This document shows positions 9,068 to 17,629 of a stretch of DNA of 64,000 nucleotides, piece by piece. This DNA comes from Lentzea indica (GTDB lineage: Bacteria > Actinomycetota > Actinomycetes > Mycobacteriales > Pseudonocardiaceae): assembly GCF_012184385.1 (NCBI RefSeq), contig NZ_VSRL01000005.1, positions 34,758 to 98,757 on the forward strand. Direction: 5' to 3'. The translations under genes were made by a program, and so were the position numbers. The notes beneath the pieces were generated by a model that was given only the letters and a program-made list of their open reading frames with translations, did no database searches and had not been told where the DNA came from. Position 1 is the first letter of the stretch. Each line of letters starts with the position of its first letter.

Positions 9068-10867
9068 TTAACGTGTTCGGCCAGCTCCCCTGCGCTTGTC
9101 CTCGGCCATTCTGGCCTTCTCCTCGGCCGTGCCGAAGCGGGCGATGTCGCGGTCGCGGATGAAGCCCAGCGGGTCCGGCGCGTGCAGTCTCAGCAGGATC
9201 TGGTTGACGTCCGCCGGTGCGCGTCTGCGGGTCGCCTTGCTGACGACGATCATCGTCATGAACGCGAGCGGCACCGTGATCAGCGCAGGTTGCGTGATGA
9301 AGGCAGGCGCCCAGCGGCCGGTGTAGGAGCTGACGACGCTGACGACCTGAGCGGTGATGACCATGCCGCCGCCGACCACGAGCCCGCACACGGCGCCCAC
9401 CCAGGTGAGCCCGCGCCACCAGATGCCGAGCACCAGCAGCGGGCAGAACGTCGACGCCGCGAGCGCGAACGACATGGCCACGGTCAGTGACGCATCGGCG
9501 CGCGGCAGAAGCAGAGCAAGACCGATCGCGACGAGTCCGGTGAACACGGTTGCCCACCGGAAGTCACGAACCTTGCCCGGCATGATGTCCGTCGAGACCA
9601 CGCCGGCGACGGACACCACGAGCCCGGACGAGGTCGACAGGAACGCCGCGAACGCACCGGCGGCGACGATCGCGCCGAGGATCTGGCCACCCAGGTTCGG
9701 CACCATCGTCTCCGGCAGCATCAGCACCGCGGCGTCCGTCTTCCCGTTCACCAGCAGCTGCGGCAGGTAGAGCCGGGACAGCACGCCCAGCACCGTCGGG
9801 AAGATGTAGAAGAGCCCGAGCAGGTAGAGCACGTGCAGCGCCGTGCGACGGGCCGCCTTGCCGTCCGGGTTGGTGTAGAAGCGGACCAGGACGTGCGGCA
9901 GGCCCATCGTGCCGAGGAACGTCGCGAAGATCAGCGAGTACGTCTTGATCAAGTCGGACAGGCCGCCGGTCTGCGGCCGGGTCCAGTCGCGGTTGGTCGT
10001 CGGTGAGCCCTCGACCACCGGTACCGGGCTGCCCGCGGTGAACTCCATCGTCGTGCCGGGGCTCAGCTCGTAGACGCCGCGGCCCCAGAACACCGGCCCG
10101 TCCGCGTTCCGGCCGTCGATCTGGCCGTGCACCTTCAACGTCAGCGGCTCGTCCACGCGAACCTTGACGTCCTGCTCGGCCACGGTGATCGTCTCGGCCT
10201 GCGGGAACCTGACCACGCCCTCGTCGCTGAGCGGCTGCGTGCCGCGGTCCGGCGAGGCGAGGAACACCACGAAGAGCACGAACGTCGGCGCGGCGATCGC
10301 GAAGAGCTTGCCCCAGTACTGGAACGCCTGCACGAGCGTGATCGCCCGCATGCCGCCGCCCAGCACGTTGACCACCACGATGACCGTGACGATCAGGCCG
10401 CCGAACCACGCGGGCAGGCCGGTGATCGTGGTCAGCGTCAGCCCCGCGGACTGAAGCTGCGGCACCAGGTACAACACGCCGATGCAGACGACGAAGAACG
10501 TGCTGAAGTGCCGCACGTTCACCGATCCCAGCCGCGCCTCCGCGAAGTCCGGCAACGTGTACGCGCCGGACCGTCGCAGCGGCGCCGCGACGAAGAGCAG
10601 CAGTGCGAGATACCCGGCGGTGAAGCCGATCGGGTACCAGAGCGCGTCGATGCCGTCCTTGAGCACGAGCCCGGCCACGCCGAGGAACGACGCAGCGGAC
10701 AGGTACTCGCCGGAGATCGCGGCGGCGTTGCGGGTCGCGGGGATCGCACGGCGCGCCACCAGGAAGTCCGGGGTGGTGTTCGCCTTGCGGGACCCGACGT
10801 ACCCGAGCAGGAAGGTCACGGCCGCAACGGCGAGGATGGCGCTGAGGCTCCAGATCGTGGCGTTCAC
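9068..10867 (-). CDS. SSS-family monocarboxylate/cation symporter with large extracytoplasmic insertion
   Basis: A 599-residue sodium/solute symporter, paralogue of the ActP at 6870-8462: shared elements are AAAISGEYLSAASFLGVAGL and GTMGLPHVLVRFYTNPDG. Between the fifth/sixth helix region and that motif (about residues 210-305) it carries an extra hydrophilic, beta-rich segment of some 90 residues absent from the paralogue, presumably outside the membrane. Start is GTG 10867, one base after the stop of the small membrane protein, so RR, small protein and symporter form one coupled operon. Probable substrate is acetate, pyruvate or lactate (inference). Confidence 0.88.
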   Translation of the reverse strand: MNATIWSLSAILAVAAVTFLLGYVGSRKANTTPDFLVARRAIPATRNAAAISGEYLSAASFLGVAGLVLKDGIDALWYPIGFTAGYLALLLFVAAPLRRSGAYTLPDFAEARLGSVNVRHFSTFFVVCIGVLYLVPQLQSAGLTLTTITGLPAWFGGLIVTVIVVVNVLGGGMRAITLVQAFQYWGKLFAIAAPTFVLFVVFLASPDRGTQPLSDEGVVRFPQAETITVAEQDVKVRVDEPLTLKVHGQIDGRNADGPVFWGRGVYELSPGTTMEFTAGSPVPVVEGSPTTNRDWTRPQTGGLSDLIKTYSLIFATFLGTMGLPHVLVRFYTNPDGKAARRTALHVLYLLGLFYIFPTVLGVLSRLYLPQLLVNGKTDAAVLMLPETMVPNLGGQILGAIVAAGAFAAFLSTSSGLVVSVAGVVSTDIMPGKVRDFRWATVFTGLVAIGLALLLPRADASLTVAMSFALAASTFCPLLVLGIWWRGLTWVGAVCGLVVGGGMVITAQVVSVVSSYTGRWAPAFITQPALITVPLAFMTMIVVSKATRRRAPADVNQILLRLHAPDPLGFIRDRDIARFGTAEEKARMAEDKRRGAGRTR

Positions 10868-10868
10868 G

Positions 10869-11297
10869 TCAGCGGTCGACCATGTTCACGAAGTCGCGCT
10901 CGTGCCTTTCGGCCTGTCTGCGGAACACCCACCCGACCCCGTAGAGGATCGGGAAGGGCGCGAGACCGAGCACGAGCCAGGGGATGGGGATGCCGAGGAT
11001 CTTCAGGTCCCCGACCTGCGGGAACAGGTAGAAGGTGATCGGCAGCAGGCACATTCCGATCAGGACCGCGAAGGCGAGCCCGAACGCGGACTTCAGCTGC
11101 TGCCGGATGAGGTCGCGGACCAGCTTCTCACCGACGCTGGTCTGCTCCTCCAGCTCGATGATCGTGCGCAGAGCCTTGCCGCGAGCCTTCGTGGAGTCCG
11201 CGAGCACGACCCTGCGCCTGCGCGGCTTGCGAGCCTGCTCACCGAGCCAGGCCTCACGGGCGGACTCCTCGGGTTTCCCCGCGTCGTGCCTGCTCAC
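10869..11297 (-). CDS. Small membrane protein, symporter partner
   Basis: A 142-residue protein: a basic cytoplasmic N-terminal half (RKPRRRRVVLADSTKARG) and two transmembrane helices at about residues 70-90 and 103-122. Its start GTG overlaps the response-regulator stop (GTGA) and its stop nearly touches the symporter start. It occupies the position that DUF485 holds in the neighbouring operon but I do not see the DUF485 sequence pattern. Role inferred from context: accessory subunit of the symporter. Confidence 0.78.
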   Translation of the reverse strand: MSRHDAGKPEESAREAWLGEQARKPRRRRVVLADSTKARGKALRTIIELEEQTSVGEKLVRDLIRQQLKSAFGLAFAVLIGMCLLPITFYLFPQVGDLKILGIPIPWLVLGLAPFPILYGVGWVFRRQAERHERDFVNMVDR

Positions 11298-12163
11298 CAG
11301 CCGCTCTTCGGCGGTCGGACGATCCGTTCCTTGAGCTCCTTGGTGTGCCGGCGGCTCACCGGAAGCTCCTTGGCACCCTCACCGGTGCCGATCACGACCG
11401 CGTAGCCGTTCGCCGTCATCCGCAGCTCGCTGACCAATGGCAGTGCCACCAGGTACGACCGGTGGATGCGCACGAAACCCGCGTTGGCCCAGCGCTCTTC
11501 GAGCTGGGCGAGCGGGATGCGCACCAGATGGCTGCCGTCCTGCGTGTGCAGACGCGCGTAGTCGCCCTGCGCCTCGACGTACCGCACGGACGCGCGTGGC
11601 ACGAGCTTGATCGTGCCGCCGAGCTCGACGGGGATGACCTCGTCGTCGGTCGGTTCCGCGGCCATCTGGGCGGACTGGGCCGGAGCCGCGGTCGGCGCCG
11701 CCGTGCGGCCCACGCGGTCAGCGACCCGGGAGATCGCCTTGAGCACGCGCTCTTCGTTGATCGGCTTGTTGATGAAGTCGAGCGCGCCGACGTCGAACGC
11801 CGTGACAAGCGCGTCGCGTTCCTCCACACCCGTCACGAAGACGAGGGCAGGCGGGTAGCGGAACGCGCTCAGCACCCGTGCGAGATCCATGCCGGACAGG
11901 CCGGGCATGTTGATGTCAGCGAACACCGCGTCGACCGGCGGAAGGCCGGCCTTGGTCCTCGCCATGACCTCCTGCTCGTAGTCACCCCTCAGGATGCGCA
12001 GAGCCTCGGCGGCGTCGAAGGCCGTGAGGACGCGCCGGATGTGAGGGCTGCTCTCGAGCAGGAACTTGATCTCGCTCAGGCCAGGAGCCTCGTCATCGAC
12101 TGCGAGGACGAGGAGACCGGCGTTGTCATGGGTACTCACTGTGTCGGGCATCTTGCCCATCAA
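11294..12163 (-). CDS. LytTR-family response regulator
   Basis: About 285 residues. An N-terminal receiver domain (LAVDDEAPGLSEIKFLLE with the acidic pair, FADINMPGLSGMDLA with the phospho-acceptor Asp, and KPINEERVLKAI with the conserved Lys) is joined by a Pro/Ala linker to a LytTR DNA-binding domain (YVEAQGDYARLHT, FVRIHRSYLV). It is the natural partner of the LytS-type kinase at 14142-15404. Its gene is coupled to the small membrane protein and symporter downstream, so it most likely controls their expression. The start is uncertain: several in-frame starts lie in the first ten codons and none has a strong ribosome site. Confidence 0.9.
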   Translation of the reverse strand: MMGKMPDTVSTHDNAGLLVLAVDDEAPGLSEIKFLLESSPHIRRVLTAFDAAEALRILRGDYEQEVMARTKAGLPPVDAVFADINMPGLSGMDLARVLSAFRYPPALVFVTGVEERDALVTAFDVGALDFINKPINEERVLKAISRVADRVGRTAAPTAAPAQSAQMAAEPTDDEVIPVELGGTIKLVPRASVRYVEAQGDYARLHTQDGSHLVRIPLAQLEERWANAGFVRIHRSYLVALPLVSELRMTANGYAVVIGTGEGAKELPVSRRHTKELKERIVRPPKSGW

Positions 12164-12223
12164 TGTGCGGTCATGTCTACGTCAGGGGTTGACTCGACAC
12201 GCCCTGTGAAACCGAACTGATGC

Positions 12224-13087
12224 TCACAGCCCGAATCGGGACCAGCGAGCACGTTCCTCGATGCTCGCGAGCACCTGCGTCACGAGATCGCCCGATCGGG
12301 TGGACGTGCCGGTCAGCCCGAGCTTGGCCAGCAAGGGCCTGCGCGGCTCGGCGATGGTCAGTTCGGCGTCGGGGAACCGCTTGGCGATGACGCTGCGGAT
12401 GGTGCCGATGCCGTCCACGAGACCGAGCTGCTGGGCCTTCGTCCCCGTCCAGATCTCGCCGGTGAAGATCTCGTCGTCCTCGCCCTTGAGCTTGCTGTTG
12501 CGCCGCTCCTTGACCCAGGCCTTGAACTGGTCGTGCAGATCGGCGTGCAGGCCCTTGAGCCACTCGACGTCCTCGGGCTTCTCGGCCTGGAACGGGTCGA
12601 GCCGCACCTTGTTCTCCCCGGCCGTGTAGACGCGGCGCTCGACGCCGGCCTTGTCGAGGAGGTTGTTCAGGCCGAAGCCCGCGCTGACCACACCGATGGA
12701 GCCCACGAGAGAGGTGCCGTGCGCGTAGATCTCGTCGCCGGCGCAGGCCAGCCAGTAGCCGCCGGACGCCGCCACGTCCTCGCAGAACGCGAGCACCGGC
12801 ACGTGCTTCTTGTTGGCCAGCTCCCGGATGCGCTCGGCGATGAGCGCGGACTGCGTCGGCGCACCGCCGGGCGAGTTGATGAGCAACGCCACGGCGATCA
12901 GGCGCTCGTTGTCGAACGCGCGGTTGATCGCCGACTCCACGTTCTGGAGGCTGATCGTGTTGCGCGCGACCGGCGAGGACTGCGGGGTGATCACCCCGTG
13001 CAACCGCACCGCGGCGACGACCGGCGGCCGCTCACCCCGGTCCATGACCCTCGGGAGACGGGCCGCGATCTTGTCCGTGACGCTCAT
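12224..13087 (-). CDS. sppA: S49 family serine protease, SppA-like
   Basis: A 287-residue short-form signal peptide peptidase-like protease. The ClpP-like core shows LLINSPGGAPTQS, the nucleophile motif AASGGYWLACAGDEIYA, and GSIGVVS; the general-base Lys is probably the one in IWTGTKAQQLGLVDGIG, by analogy with the Bacillus enzyme. No signal peptide or anchor is visible. I chose ATG 13087; the open frame extends to 13561 but that part is low-complexity and overlaps other candidates. Likely role: degradation of cleaved signal peptides or membrane peptides. Confidence 0.86.
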   Translation of the reverse strand: MSVTDKIAARLPRVMDRGERPPVVAAVRLHGVITPQSSPVARNTISLQNVESAINRAFDNERLIAVALLINSPGGAPTQSALIAERIRELANKKHVPVLAFCEDVAASGGYWLACAGDEIYAHGTSLVGSIGVVSAGFGLNNLLDKAGVERRVYTAGENKVRLDPFQAEKPEDVEWLKGLHADLHDQFKAWVKERRNSKLKGEDDEIFTGEIWTGTKAQQLGLVDGIGTIRSVIAKRFPDAELTIAEPRRPLLAKLGLTGTSTRSGDLVTQVLASIEERARWSRFGL

Positions 13088-13186
13088 GTACTCGACAGTA
13101 CGTGCGTTTCGCGGACACGCGGGAGCCCAACTGGGTTGTCGGTTGCTCCCGCGTGACCTGGAACACGTGGGGCTAGCATCGGTGGT

Positions 13187-13354
13187 GTGACGTTCAACCC
13201 GATCCGCTGGCTCGAGCGCTATGTCGAGTGGTGGGACGACCGGGGCAGGCAAAACGCCGCCGGGCCAACGCCCATGCACATCTACTGGATGTGGGTGAGC
13301 TGGAGCGTGTGCGCCGTCGTGCTGATCACGACTTTGGCTGTTGCAGCACGCTGA
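13187..13354 (+). CDS. Small membrane protein, 55 residues
   Basis: A short frame starting with GTG 13187, rich in Trp and with a C-terminal hydrophobic helix (WSVCAVVLITTLAVAA). The N-terminal half (WLERYVEWWDDRGRQN) is amphipathic. No strong ribosome site is seen. It diverges from sppA. Composition (codon third-position GC, compact membrane layout) favours a real gene, function unknown. Confidence 0.5.
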   Translation: MTFNPIRWLERYVEWWDDRGRQNAAGPTPMHIYWMWVSWSVCAVVLITTLAVAAR

Positions 13355-13367
13355 CCTGCAGCGCTTC

Positions 13368-13448
13368 TCAGCACCTGCAGCTGGAGAAACCCTTCGCGGT
13401 GCACTTGATGCAGACGCGGACGCGCTCGGGTGCCTGTTGTTCCTGCAA
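13368..13448 (-). CDS. Possible 26-residue cysteine-rich peptide
   Basis: A tiny frame from TTG 13448 with AAGGG about eleven bases upstream. It reads (M)QEQQAPERVRVCIKCTAKGFSSCRC: four cysteines as CxxC and CxC at the C-terminus, a pattern suited to metal binding. It lies in an otherwise empty gap. No family recognised; only a candidate. Confidence 0.3.
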   Translation of the reverse strand: MQEQQAPERVRVCIKCTAKGFSSCRC

Positions 13449-13563
13449 TTGATGTTGCCCTTAACTCGCGGCCGGCCTCGACGCGGGAACGCCGGCTGTT
13501 CATTGGTCAACACCACAATCGGCACGATCGGCGCTCGGGTTGAGGATAGTTGCGCTCGCAACT

Positions 13564-13587
13564 TCAGGCGCGGATCGCCGGCTGCTC
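13564..13587. repeat. 24-base repeat, copy 1
   Basis: Identical over 24 bases to 14142-14165. On the minus strand it reads as the last codons EQPAIRA plus a stop, exactly as at the end of the histidine kinase. Here it follows a 14-codon frame with no recognised gene, which suggests a duplicated fragment of the kinase 3' end. Confidence 0.6.
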
Positions 13588-13640
13588 GACGGCGATGAGG
13601 CCGGGCATCGCGCCTGAGTGATGTGCGGGCTCTCAGCTGT

Positions 13641-13985
13641 TCACCGGCAGGAGTAGATCGAGGTGCACGGTGCCGGTCCGGTGGTTTCGCTCACGACGAT
13701 CAGCGTGATGACCAGTGCAGCGGCGATGATCGGGATGATGACCAGCATCAACATCAGGATGCGACGGATCGAATGCAGCAGGATCACCACTTCGGTCGTT
13801 GCCTGCACACCCGCTTCCTCGGCCGTTGAGGACGCGCGGATACGTCGCAGCGATTCCGCCGGATACGAGCCCGACCAATCCGGACCTGTGCCAGGACCTG
13901 TTGCCTTCGACACGTATGGCTGGAACGGGCCGACCTCCGAGTTGATCTGGGACTCATCGGGCGCCGTCTGCGGCTCATCAGACAC
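13641..13985 (-). CDS. Membrane protein of unknown function
   Basis: A 114-residue protein with a hydrophilic N-terminal half (DEPQTAPDESQINSEVG) and one long transmembrane helix near residues 80-105 (ILMLMLVIIPIIAAALVITL), ending in a short tail with two cysteines (PCTSIYSCR). GTG 13985 is preceded by GAGAGG seven bases upstream. It lies between the LytS-type kinase and sppA on the same strand. No family recognised. Confidence 0.65.
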   Translation of the reverse strand: MSDEPQTAPDESQINSEVGPFQPYVSKATGPGTGPDWSGSYPAESLRRIRASSTAEEAGVQATTEVVILLHSIRRILMLMLVIIPIIAAALVITLIVVSETTGPAPCTSIYSCR

Positions 13986-14141
13986 GGTGGTACCTCTCGT
14001 CCGTCGCTGCACGACCGACGCGCCCGGCCGAACACACGGACTTTCGCACCTCACCGTCGCGGCGTTACCCAGCCGCGCATCCTGTTGAAGGGACCCGAGC
14101 GCCTGGTTCGGTGGTGTGCTCGACCACGCCGCCGGCGCTGA

Positions 14142-14165
14142 TCAGGCGCGGATCGCCGGCTGCTC
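14142..14165. repeat. 24-base repeat, copy 2 (inside kinase 3' end)
   Basis: Second copy of the 24-base sequence at 13564-13587, same orientation, 578 bases apart; here it encodes the final residues EQPAIRA and stop of the sensor kinase. Confidence 0.6.
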
Positions 14166-15404
14166 GTTCGTCATCGGCTCGTCCGTCAGCTGCGACCCGA
14201 GGTTCAGGTTCGGCAGCACGTTCCTGGCGAACTTCGGCACCTTCAGGATGACCTTGGTGCCCGCGTTGGGCGCCGTCTCCACGACCAGGGCGTACTCGGC
14301 GCCGAACACCGTGCGCATGCGGTCGTTGATGTTGCCGATGCCGACGTGCGCGCCCGTCTGGTGGGCGTCCTTGATGTCGTCCAGGCGGTCGGGGTCCATG
14401 CCGACGCCGTCGTCCTCGACGCTGATCAGGGCCTCGTTGCCGTTGTCCTCTGCCGTGATCGTCAGCATTCCGCCGCCGGGCTTCTTGGCCAGGCCGTGGC
14501 GGACCGCGTTCTCGACCAGGGGCTGAAGAACGAGGAACGGCAGGACGACCTGCAACACCTCGGGCGCGATCCGCAGCCGGACGTTGAGCCGGGACCCGTA
14601 CCGGGCCTGTTCGATGGTCAGGTAGCGGTGGATGTTCGTCAGCTCGTCGGCCAGCGTCGTGAACAGGCCGTCCGTGCGGAACGAGTAGCGCGTGAACTCG
14701 GCGAACTCCTGCAGCAGCTCGCGGGCGTGGGCGGGGTCGGTGCGGATGAGCGACGAGATGGTGTTGAGGGCGTTGTAGACGAAGTGCGGCGAGATCTGGG
14801 CTCGCAGGGCCTTCACCTCGGCCTGGGCGAGCGCCTGCCGTTGCTTCTGGACGACCTCGAGCTCCAGCTGGGTCGAGACGAAGCGGGCGGTTTCCTCGGC
14901 CATGCGGATCTGGCGCTTCGAGGCGACGCCGGAGACCACGATCAACGTGCCGGCGACGTCGCCCTCGACAACCAGCGGGACGACAACAACGCTGTGCAGG
15001 GAGCACGGACCCTGGAGCTCGCAGCCGAGCTTGCGGTGGTCGACGTGTTCCTTGTGGCAGTTGTTGATGGCACGGGCGACCGTGTCGCGGAGGTACTCGT
15101 AGTGGTCGTTCGCGCCGCCGTCCCACGACAGGACGGTGCCCTCTTCGTCGGTGATGGCGACCGCGACGCACCGCAGCATCTCGCGCAGGTGAGGCGTGGC
15201 CTTGTCAGCGGCTTCCTGGGTCAAGCCCGCGCGAAGGTCGCTCGACGCCTTGGACATGCGGTCCAGCATGTCCATCACAGCATCCTCGACGGAGGTGCTG
15301 ACTCGCCGAGCGCGGCACAGCATCACGAAGAGGCCCAGAACGGCCAGGGTCGCGATGACGCCGAGCACAGCGCGCTCGGTCAACAGGTCGCCCACAAGGC
15401 ACAT
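14142..15404 (-). CDS. LytS-type sensor histidine kinase
   Basis: A 420-residue kinase with one N-terminal transmembrane helix (VLGVIATLAVLGLFVMLC), a GAF-like sensory part (residues about 70-185, containing the cysteine-bearing NNCHKEHVDHRKLGCELQG), the His_kinase motif ISPHFVYNALNTI with the phospho-acceptor His, and a HATPase domain (QPLVENAVRHGL, GVGMDPDRLDD, GIGNINDRM). It pairs with the LytTR regulator at 11294-12163. The two cysteines and histidines in the sensory region could bind a metal or act as redox sensor (speculative). Confidence 0.9.
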   Translation of the reverse strand: MCLVGDLLTERAVLGVIATLAVLGLFVMLCRARRVSTSVEDAVMDMLDRMSKASSDLRAGLTQEAADKATPHLREMLRCVAVAITDEEGTVLSWDGGANDHYEYLRDTVARAINNCHKEHVDHRKLGCELQGPCSLHSVVVVPLVVEGDVAGTLIVVSGVASKRQIRMAEETARFVSTQLELEVVQKQRQALAQAEVKALRAQISPHFVYNALNTISSLIRTDPAHARELLQEFAEFTRYSFRTDGLFTTLADELTNIHRYLTIEQARYGSRLNVRLRIAPEVLQVVLPFLVLQPLVENAVRHGLAKKPGGGMLTITAEDNGNEALISVEDDGVGMDPDRLDDIKDAHQTGAHVGIGNINDRMRTVFGAEYALVVETAPNAGTKVILKVPKFARNVLPNLNLGSQLTDEPMTNEQPAIRA

Positions 15405-15509
15405 GCTGTGCTGTGGGGCACCCGTATAGCAAGAGGCGCGCCCGGCGTACCCCCGGACGGTCCACCGATCCGGCTAGACATCCGATGAATTTGGGGAGAG
15501 GGTGTGCGC

Positions 15510-16223
15510 GTGAAAGTGGCACTGTTCGCGACCTGCCTGACCGACACGTTCTTCCCGTCGACGGCGCGTGCCGTGGTGCGTCTGCTGGAGCGGCTCGGCT
15601 GTTCGGTGGAGTTCCCGCTCGATCAGACGTGCTGCGGGCAGATGCACTTCAACACCGGCTATCGGGAGCAGTCGAAGCCTCTGGCGCGCAAGTACACCGA
15701 CGTCTTCGGCGGCTACGACTTCGTGGTTGCGCCATCCGGGTCATGCGCGGGCATGGTTCGGGAGATCCATCCCACGCTGGGTGAGTCTCCGCCGCGGACG
15801 TTCGAGCTCGCGGAGTTCCTCGTGGACGTGCTCGGTGTGACGGACGTGGGCGCGTGGTTCCCTCACCGGGTCACCTACCACCCCACCTGCCACTCGTTGC
15901 GCATGCTGGGCGTGGGGGACAAGCCGTTGGCACTGCTCAGGGCGGTCAAAGCGCTCGATCTGGTGGAACTGCCGGACTCGACGCAGTGCTGCGGCTTCGG
16001 CGGCACGTTCGCGATCAAGAACGCCGAGACGTCCACGGCCATGCTCGCGGACAAGATGCGGTGCGTGCTCGACACCGGTGCCGAGGTTCTGAGCGCCGGT
16101 GACAACTCCTGCCTCATGCACATCGGCGGTGGCCTCTCACGGCTGCGCACGGGCGTCCGGCCGGTGCACCTGGCGGAGATCCTGGCTTCGACGGAGGAGG
16201 ACCCGTGGCGCGCAACCCCGTGA
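15510..16223 (+). CDS. lutA: L-lactate dehydrogenase complex subunit LutA
   Basis: A 237-residue (Fe-S)-binding protein with two CCG domains: the first has QTCCGQMHFNTGY, the second CHSLRMLG and QCCGFGGTFAIK. LutA works with LutB and LutC to oxidise L-lactate to pyruvate. GTG 15510 is chosen because GAGAGG lies seven bases upstream and the product then begins VKVALFATCLTDTFFP as in the family; GTG 15504 is also in frame. First gene of lutABC; its 3' end overlaps lutB by 19 bases. Confidence 0.9.
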   Translation: MKVALFATCLTDTFFPSTARAVVRLLERLGCSVEFPLDQTCCGQMHFNTGYREQSKPLARKYTDVFGGYDFVVAPSGSCAGMVREIHPTLGESPPRTFELAEFLVDVLGVTDVGAWFPHRVTYHPTCHSLRMLGVGDKPLALLRAVKALDLVELPDSTQCCGFGGTFAIKNAETSTAMLADKMRCVLDTGAEVLSAGDNSCLMHIGGGLSRLRTGVRPVHLAEILASTEEDPWRATP

Positions 16224-17629
16224 CGTGGCTGGGCAGCCCGACGTTCCCCAAGGCCGCCAAGATCGCGCTCGCCGACACCCAGCTGCGGCAGAACCTGCGC
16301 AAGGCCACCGGGACCATTCGCGGCCGGCGCGCGGCGGCGGTCGCGGAGATGACCGACTGGGAACAGCTCAGGGTCGCCGGCGAGCAGATCAAGGACGACG
16401 TCCTGTCGCGCCTCGACACGCTGCTCCTTCAACTGGAGGAGTCCGTCACGGCACGAGGCGGCGTCGTCCACTGGGCACGGGACGCCGCTGAGGCCAACCG
16501 GATCGTGCTCGACCTCTGTCGTGCCGAGAACGCTTCCGAAGTGGTCAAGGTCAAGTCCATGGCCACGGCGGAGATCGGGCTCAACGAAGCCCTCGAAGCC
16601 GGTGGCGTGCACGCGATCGAGACCGACCTCGCCGAGCTGATCGTGCAGCTCGGCGACGACAGGCCGTCGCACATCCTGGTGCCCGCGATCCACCGCAACC
16701 GCTCGGAGATCCGCGAGATCTTCCAGCGCCGCATGGGGGTCGAGGTGTCGGACGAGCCGGCGGACCTCGCCGAGGCGGCGCGGGTGTACCTGCGCCAGAA
16801 GTTCCTCACGACCAAGGTCGCGGTGTCCGGCGCGAACTTCGCCGTGGCCGACACCGGGTCGATCGTGGTGCTGGAGTCCGAGGGCAACGGCCGGATGTGC
16901 CTGACCCTGCCGGACACCCTGATCACCGTGATGGGCATCGAGAAGCTCGTGCCGACGTGGCAGGACCTCGAGGTCTTCCTGCAGCTGCTGCCCCGGTCGT
17001 CCACCGCGGAACGGATGAACCCGTACACGAGCGTGTGGACCGGCGTAACACCCGGCGACGGCCCGCAGAAGTTCCACCTGGTGCTGATCGACAACGGCCG
17101 CACCGCGACCTTGACGGATTCCATCGGGCGCCAAGCGTTGCGCTGCATCCGGTGTTCGGCGTGCCTCAACGTCTGCCCGGTCTACGAACGGACCGGCGGC
17201 CAGTCGTACGGCTCGGTCTACCCCGGTCCGATCGGCGCGATCCTGACGCCGCAACTGGTCGGTGACATGCACGACCCGCAGGCCGCCTCACTTCCTTACG
17301 CCTCTTCACTTTGTGGCGCGTGCTTCGAGGTCTGCCCGGTGCGCATCGACATTCCGTCAGTCCTCACGCACCTCCGTGCCGAGGTCGTGGAAGCCAAGGG
17401 ACGCACGGCGGAGTCGGTCGCGATGGCGGCCGCCGCATGGATCTTCGCCTCGGCCTCCCGGTACGAGAAGGCGCAGAAAGCCGGTTCCCTGGCCCGGTTC
17501 CTGGCCAGGGACGGGCGGATCACGTCCCTGCCGTGGCCGGGTTCGAAGTGGACGTCCTCACGGGACGTTCCCGCTCCCCCAGCAGAGTCCTTCCGAGCGT
17601 GGTGGAGGAAGAACCGTTGCCAAAAATGA
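16205..17629 (+). CDS. lutB: L-lactate oxidation iron-sulfur protein LutB
   Basis: A 474-residue protein: an N-terminal LUD domain (residues about 60-295, with SGANFAVADTGSIVV) followed by a bis-[4Fe-4S] ferredoxin module with two cysteine clusters (CIRCSACLNVCP and CGACFEVCP). It transfers electrons during lactate oxidation. GTG 16205 follows GGAGGA. It is translationally coupled with lutA upstream and lutC downstream. Confidence 0.93.
   Translation: MARNPVTWLGSPTFPKAAKIALADTQLRQNLRKATGTIRGRRAAAVAEMTDWEQLRVAGEQIKDDVLSRLDTLLLQLEESVTARGGVVHWARDAAEANRIVLDLCRAENASEVVKVKSMATAEIGLNEALEAGGVHAIETDLAELIVQLGDDRPSHILVPAIHRNRSEIREIFQRRMGVEVSDEPADLAEAARVYLRQKFLTTKVAVSGANFAVADTGSIVVLESEGNGRMCLTLPDTLITVMGIEKLVPTWQDLEVFLQLLPRSSTAERMNPYTSVWTGVTPGDGPQKFHLVLIDNGRTATLTDSIGRQALRCIRCSACLNVCPVYERTGGQSYGSVYPGPIGAILTPQLVGDMHDPQAASLPYASSLCGACFEVCPVRIDIPSVLTHLRAEVVEAKGRTAESVAMAAAAWIFASASRYEKAQKAGSLARFLARDGRITSLPWPGSKWTSSRDVPAPPAESFRAWWRKNRCQK

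Noticed and set aside
15875..17272. Long minus-strand frame opposite lutA/lutB
   Set aside because: Antisense shadow; the plus-strand Fe-S motifs are decisive.
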